Assembly (NCBI GenBank): GCA_902786745.1
Contig: CADADR010000001.1
Span: forward strand, 124,001 to 188,000
Direction: 5' to 3'
DNA from: an uncultured Bacteroidia bacterium
Lineage (GTDB): Bacteria; Bacteroidota; Bacteroidia; Bacteroidales; F082
DNA: 64,000 bases
Every line of letters starts with the position of its first letter. Position 1 is the stretch's first letter. A program made the position numbers and the translations under genes. The notes beneath the pieces were generated by a model. The model saw only the letters and a program-made list of their open reading frames with translations. It made no database searches and was not told the origin of the DNA. Of the stretch, positions 60,942 through 64,000 are shown piece by piece.

Positions 60942-60978
60942 GATTTAAAGATTAGATTTAAAGATTCAAAGATTAAAT
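60942..60978. repeat. GATTTAAAGATT tract in the argF leader
   Basis: GATTTAAAGATT is repeated with small spacers (GATTTAAAGATT, AGATTTAAAGATT, CAAAGATTAAAT). The same unit, on the other strand, occurs at 45533-45550. Confidence 0.55.
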
Positions 60979-60979
60979 A

Positions 60980-61112
60980 ATGAGTTTCCCTTCGGGAATG
61001 GAGTTTTGTTTTGTTATATAGCGGCGGCAATGCACTTTTACTGACTTGAAACAGTTGCCACCGCCGCGGGACAACCCTCTTATATACTCCATTCCCCGCA
61101 GGGGAATCTCAT
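60980..61112. repeat. 133-bp nested palindromic (MITE-like) element
   Basis: Outer arms (60980-61004 and 61086-61112) are inverted copies: ATGAGTTTCCC...GGGAATGGAGT versus ACTCCATTCCCC...GGGGAATCTCAT. Each arm is itself a small hairpin. An inner pair GCGGCGGCAA (61021-61030) and TTGCC.CCGCCGC lies inside. No reading frame is present. It lies between the divergent-facing argF start and the creD end. Confidence 0.7.
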
Positions 61113-61131
61113 CTCCTTTGCGGCTGCAAAA

Positions 61132-62478
61132 TTAGTCTTTTTTCTTGTACCAATCAATCTTTTGTGTCGCAAACATGGCAATTCCCAAAATAATGAAGAG
61201 GCCGACACTTCCCACCAGCAGGGCATAGCTCTCCAATTGTAGCAAAACATAGACAAAAGTATAAAGCACAGCCAGCAGGAGGCCGATACCCAAGGCGGTC
61301 TTTTTGTCCTTCGTAATCGAAGCCATGAAAACCACAATCATCGCGATGGTCATCACACAGGCAATGAGATAGGAAAGCCCGAAATTGATATGTTCGGAGA
61401 ACGACAACAGCAAAGTGTAGAACACAATGAGCGCGATGCCGATGAGCAGGTATTGTACTGGATGGATAGGCTTGGCCTTGCGCATCTCTACGAAAAACAC
61501 CGCAGCAAAAGTGAGGAGAATAATAAGAAAGGCATACTTGATAGCGCGATCGGTCTGGAGGTATTGCTCCACTGGAACTTTCAGTTCCACACCGAAAGAA
61601 GAATAGCCGAATTCCGTTCTATACTCAAAGAATGAATCATTGAGAACTTGCGGATAGTCTCGGTTGATGGCCAACACTTTCCATTCGGCTTGGAAGCCAG
61701 TGTCGGTCACCTGACGTTCGTCGGGCAAGTAATAGCCCGTAAAACTCGGCGTCGTGCAATCCGAAGTCAAACTGACCGTCGTAGTCTGTCCGAAAGGCGC
61801 AAACATAAGATCTCCTGCGCCTTTGAAAGGTAAAACCAACGAAAAATCAACGGTTTCGCCCGCCAAAACCCGCGAAAGGTCAACCTCACAAGACAGGCCT
61901 TTCAAGTTACCCGTTTCAGCAACCATGTCGTAGGTTATTCCACCAAATTTGAGCGTCACATTATCGCTCAAACCGCGCAGGTTGGGCAGGCCAACAACGA
62001 TTTTGGCTTTCTCGAAACACCATTCATGTCCATCCAGCATTTTCTCGAAGTCATTGGGTAACTTGAACTGCCCCGTAAGGTCAAGAGCAGTTTCGTATAC
62101 GGTGAAGTCGTAGATGCCGCGTTTCAAGAGTTTGGTCTTCACGTCGCCTTTCACATCCAGTTGCTCGGGCAACACAATCTTGGCGTAGGTTTCTTTTTTA
62201 TATTTTTTCTCTTCAGAATAATAGATCTTGATTACTGGTCCTATGACCGTTTGAGGTCCAGCCCATTTCTCGAAGACCTCGTTTTCGGCGAGGCTTTCCG
62301 TGCTTTTGCGCTCCGAAACCAGATTCTTCAAAAGGAGTTGTGGGATGAGAAACGCGACGCACATGCCTGCGATGAGCAAAAGTTTCAAACCCGGACGGGC
62401 TTTCTTTTCGTTTTGTCTCTTGTTCTGGGTTTCCTCTTTTTGGGCTCCCAAAACTTCCATGTTTTCTTCTGTTGTCAT
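61132..62478 (-). CDS. creD: Inner membrane protein CreD
   Basis: ATG at 62478 gives 448 residues, the usual CreD length (a TTG at 62529 would add 17). The N-terminal membrane segment (GLKLLLIAGMCVAFLIPQLLL), a periplasmic beta domain of about 260 residues (LPEQLDVKGDVKTKLLKRGIYDFTVY, SLVLPFKGAGDLMFAPFGQTTTVSL) and about five C-terminal membrane segments (VQYLLIGIALIVFYTLLLSFSE) fit the family. In E. coli creD is in the cre regulon and loosely linked to beta-lactam and colicin tolerance. It is 80 bases after an HTH gene. Confidence 0.93.
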   Translation of the reverse strand: MTTEENMEVLGAQKEETQNKRQNEKKARPGLKLLLIAGMCVAFLIPQLLLKNLVSERKSTESLAENEVFEKWAGPQTVIGPVIKIYYSEEKKYKKETYAKIVLPEQLDVKGDVKTKLLKRGIYDFTVYETALDLTGQFKLPNDFEKMLDGHEWCFEKAKIVVGLPNLRGLSDNVTLKFGGITYDMVAETGNLKGLSCEVDLSRVLAGETVDFSLVLPFKGAGDLMFAPFGQTTTVSLTSDCTTPSFTGYYLPDERQVTDTGFQAEWKVLAINRDYPQVLNDSFFEYRTEFGYSSFGVELKVPVEQYLQTDRAIKYAFLIILLTFAAVFFVEMRKAKPIHPVQYLLIGIALIVFYTLLLSFSEHINFGLSYLIACVMTIAMIVVFMASITKDKKTALGIGLLLAVLYTFVYVLLQLESYALLVGSVGLFIILGIAMFATQKIDWYKKKD

Positions 62479-62558
62479 GATGTTAAGTTTTAATGGTTCG
62501 TTTATCTTATAAAGTACTTTGAATTTCAAAGTTAATATATCAAAAAAAATAGAGTCTG

Positions 62559-62858
62559 TTATTGTTGGCTATTGACAAATGAGGCAAGTGCTTGAATATG
62601 TGCCGAAAACGCAGCCCTTCCCAAATCCGTTATGGCATAACTCGTGTTGGGTTTGCGTCCGATGAATTTCTTTTCGCAGCGGATGTAGCCCAACTCCTCA
62701 AGGCTGCGGGCGTGGCTGGCCAGGTTGCCGTCGGTGAGTTCGAGCAGCGACTTCATCGTGGTGAAGTCGACCGACTCGTTGGCCATCAGCACCGACATGA
62801 TACCGAGCCGTATCTTGCTCTCAAAGGCCTTGTTCAAACCGTCCAAATTGGCAATCAT
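62559..62858 (-). CDS. Winged-helix transcriptional regulator (HTH_34)
   Basis: The protein has 99 residues, a single winged-helix domain: RLGIMSVLMANESVDFTTMKSLLELTDGNLASHARSLEELGYIRCEKKF (quoted in two parts in the sequence: FTTMKSLLELTDGNLASHAR) and the wing KPNTSYAITDLGRAAF. Such small MarR/ArsR-like proteins often precede creD in Bacteroidota and probably control it. It is 3 bases after the 62862 gene, so it is co-transcribed. Confidence 0.9.
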   Translation of the reverse strand: MIANLDGLNKAFESKIRLGIMSVLMANESVDFTTMKSLLELTDGNLASHARSLEELGYIRCEKKFIGRKPNTSYAITDLGRAAFSAHIQALASFVNSQQ

Positions 62859-62861
62859 GGC

Positions 62862-63464
62862 TCACTTGCTCCTTTCATATTTCAGCATAAAGACGATTCC
62901 GAAAACGATGTGCAGCACCCCGAAACCGAGGAACCAAGTCAGCAGGGCGTAATCGACCAGGAAGCAATCAATAAGGCCCAAGGCCAACTCGGCATAACCC
63001 AAATAGCGCAAAGCGGGATAACTGAAATGGCTGGCGCTAATGAGTGCCAAGCCATAGAATATCAGCGTTATTGACGAGACGAGGCCATAGTGTTGCTGCA
63101 GCAACAAGGCTGTGCAAAGCAACCCGCCAGCAAGCATCGGCACAAAGAAATTGACCAGCAGGCGACGCATCGTCACGTCCATGGTGAAGCGAAGCTGATG
63201 ACGCTTGGCCTTCAAATAGGCCATGAGGAACACCGTCAAGAAGGCCACAACCAAAAGTACAAGAGCTACAATAATAGTGGTGCGCCACTTGGAAGGGGTA
63301 TTGATGTGATAATCGCCCAAGAAGAAATAGATGTAGGCCGACACCAGTGAGGCCAGAATCCCTACAATGACGATTGATAATCCACTGATAGCCTTGAATT
63401 TGGATGAACGCTCCATCATATCCTTGATGTCGTTCAGCGTATTGAGAGCTTCCTTGTTTTCCAT
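62862..63464 (-). CDS. Membrane protein of the creD operon, unknown function
   Basis: The protein has 200 residues and six hydrophobic segments (e.g. AISGLSIVIVGILASLVSAYIYFF, TIIVALVLLVVAFLTVFLMAYL, GLVSSITLIFYGLALISAS). The first residues (NTLNDIKDMMERSSKFKAIS) look like a cytosolic helix. This group often accompanies the HTH-creD pair in Bacteroidota. It is the first gene of this operon. Confidence 0.8.
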   Translation of the reverse strand: MENKEALNTLNDIKDMMERSSKFKAISGLSIVIVGILASLVSAYIYFFLGDYHINTPSKWRTTIIVALVLLVVAFLTVFLMAYLKAKRHQLRFTMDVTMRRLLVNFFVPMLAGGLLCTALLLQQHYGLVSSITLIFYGLALISASHFSYPALRYLGYAELALGLIDCFLVDYALLTWFLGFGVLHIVFGIVFMLKYERSK

Positions 63465-63547
63465 GGTTTTTAAAGTACTTTGCGCTGCAAAGTTACAACT
63501 TTTGTTTTACATGGCAAGCGTTTTTAGAAAAAAATTAATTTTGCAGC

Positions 63548-64000
63548 ATGATTATCCTCGACAATGTAGTCGTCACCGACGAATTCCTGAATGCACAGTT
63601 CTGTTGCTGCCTGCCCCGCTGCAAGGGCTGGTGCTGTGTGGCTGGCGATGCTGGCGCACCTCTCGAAGCCTCTGAAATAGAACAAATTGAAGACAACCTC
63701 GAAGCCATCAAACCGTATATGCGCCCCGAAGGCATCAAAGTCGTAGAAGACAATGACGTTTACGATTACGACGAAATGGGTGAGCTCGTCACGCCTTTGG
63801 TAAACGGCGAGGAATGCGCTTTCGTCTATTTTCACGAGAACGGCACCGCGCTCTGCGCCATAGAAAAAGCGTACTTGGAGGGCAAATGCGACTTCTGGAA
63901 ACCCATCTCATGCCACCTCTACCCTATCCGATTGGTCGAAAAAGACGGTTTCACCCATATCCTTTATCACGAATGGAGCGTCTGCGTGCCCGCCAAGCGC
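63548..64000 (+). CDS. DUF3109 cysteine-rich protein, 3' part cut by window edge
   Basis: ATG at 63548 gives 151 visible residues with no stop. The start MIILDNVVVTDEFLNAQFCCCLPRCKGWCCVAGDAGAPL carries the cysteine cluster of DUF3109 (Cys-rich, YkgJ-like; probably metal or iron-sulfur binding). It continues GEECAFVYF, GTALCAIEKAYLEGKCDFWKPISCHLYPIR, a second Cys cluster. The function is unknown. It is divergent from the creD operon. Confidence 0.92.
   Translation, partial: MIILDNVVVTDEFLNAQFCCCLPRCKGWCCVAGDAGAPLEASEIEQIEDNLEAIKPYMRPEGIKVVEDNDVYDYDEMGELVTPLVNGEECAFVYFHENGTALCAIEKAYLEGKCDFWKPISCHLYPIRLVEKDGFTHILYHEWSVCVPAKR

Noticed and set aside
60980-61112. tRNA or riboswitch in the argF-creD gap
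   Set aside because: No cloverleaf or known riboswitch core; the signal is nested inverted repeats only.
1-64000. Phage, plasmid or integrative element
   Set aside because: No integrase, transposase, relaxase, capsid or tRNA-flanked boundary was seen; housekeeping genes run through the window.

Overview
The window looks like chromosomal DNA of a Bacteroidales-type member of the Bacteroidota. Upstream regions carry the phylum's promoter signature (a TAnnTTTG -7 box, usually TACTTTTGC or TATTTTTGC). Shine-Dalgarno sequences are rare. Four secreted proteins (5542, 32077, 47888, 57822) end in a type IX secretion (T9SS) sorting domain beginning YPNP. OmpA/TonB-style outer-membrane barrels are frequent. 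No rRNA, tRNA, CRISPR array, phage block or intact insertion sequence was seen.

Layout. 1-8.0 kb: a GIN-domain lipoprotein, a TetR regulator with an extra C-terminal HTH, an operon of GNAT / Cys-rich protein / TonB-dependent receptor, and a C10 protease followed by a HEAT-like protein and a proline iminopeptidase. Two copies of a 46-bp element sit between the divergent promoters of this block. 8.0-11.7 kb: an ECF sigma operon, then an operon with an AlkZ-like glycosylase and a thioesterase. 11.8-15.3 kb: a barrel protein and trkA-trkH. 15.4-22 kb: a TPR-HTH regulator and a DUF1573 protein under duplicated promoters, two barrels, and a second ECF sigma / membrane / GIN-barrel operon. 22-28.8 kb: glycan genes (GH97, a shortened rhamnulokinase, GH78 rhamnosidase). 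28.8-36 kb: ruvC, radA, a CotH-family T9SS protein, recJ. 36-42.2 kb: purH, mreBCD and two TlpA-like lipoproteins. 42.2-45.4 kb: cysQ and topA. 45.5-50.2 kb: deoxyhypusine synthase-like protein, a degenerate ureohydrolase, and a secreted deiminase closely resembling Porphyromonas peptidylarginine deiminase. 50.2-54 kb: pgi, an RprY-like response regulator, a serine hydrolase. 54-60.9 kb: DEAD-box helicase, GxxExxY protein, menA, an Omp28/thioredoxin T9SS protein, argF. 61-64 kb: a nested palindromic element, creD with its HTH partner, and a DUF3109 protein cut by the window end.

The most unusual signals are: (1) the shared 46-bp element that appears to tie the first 8 kb into one regulon; (2) the PPAD-like deiminase beside polyamine-type genes; (3) short palindromic or hexamer-type repeats lying in frame inside at least five unrelated coding sequences; (4) a rhamnulokinase missing roughly 85-90 internal residues; and (5) a 130-bp promoter/operator duplicated before the TPR-HTH gene and the next gene, with a compensatory change in its inverted repeat.
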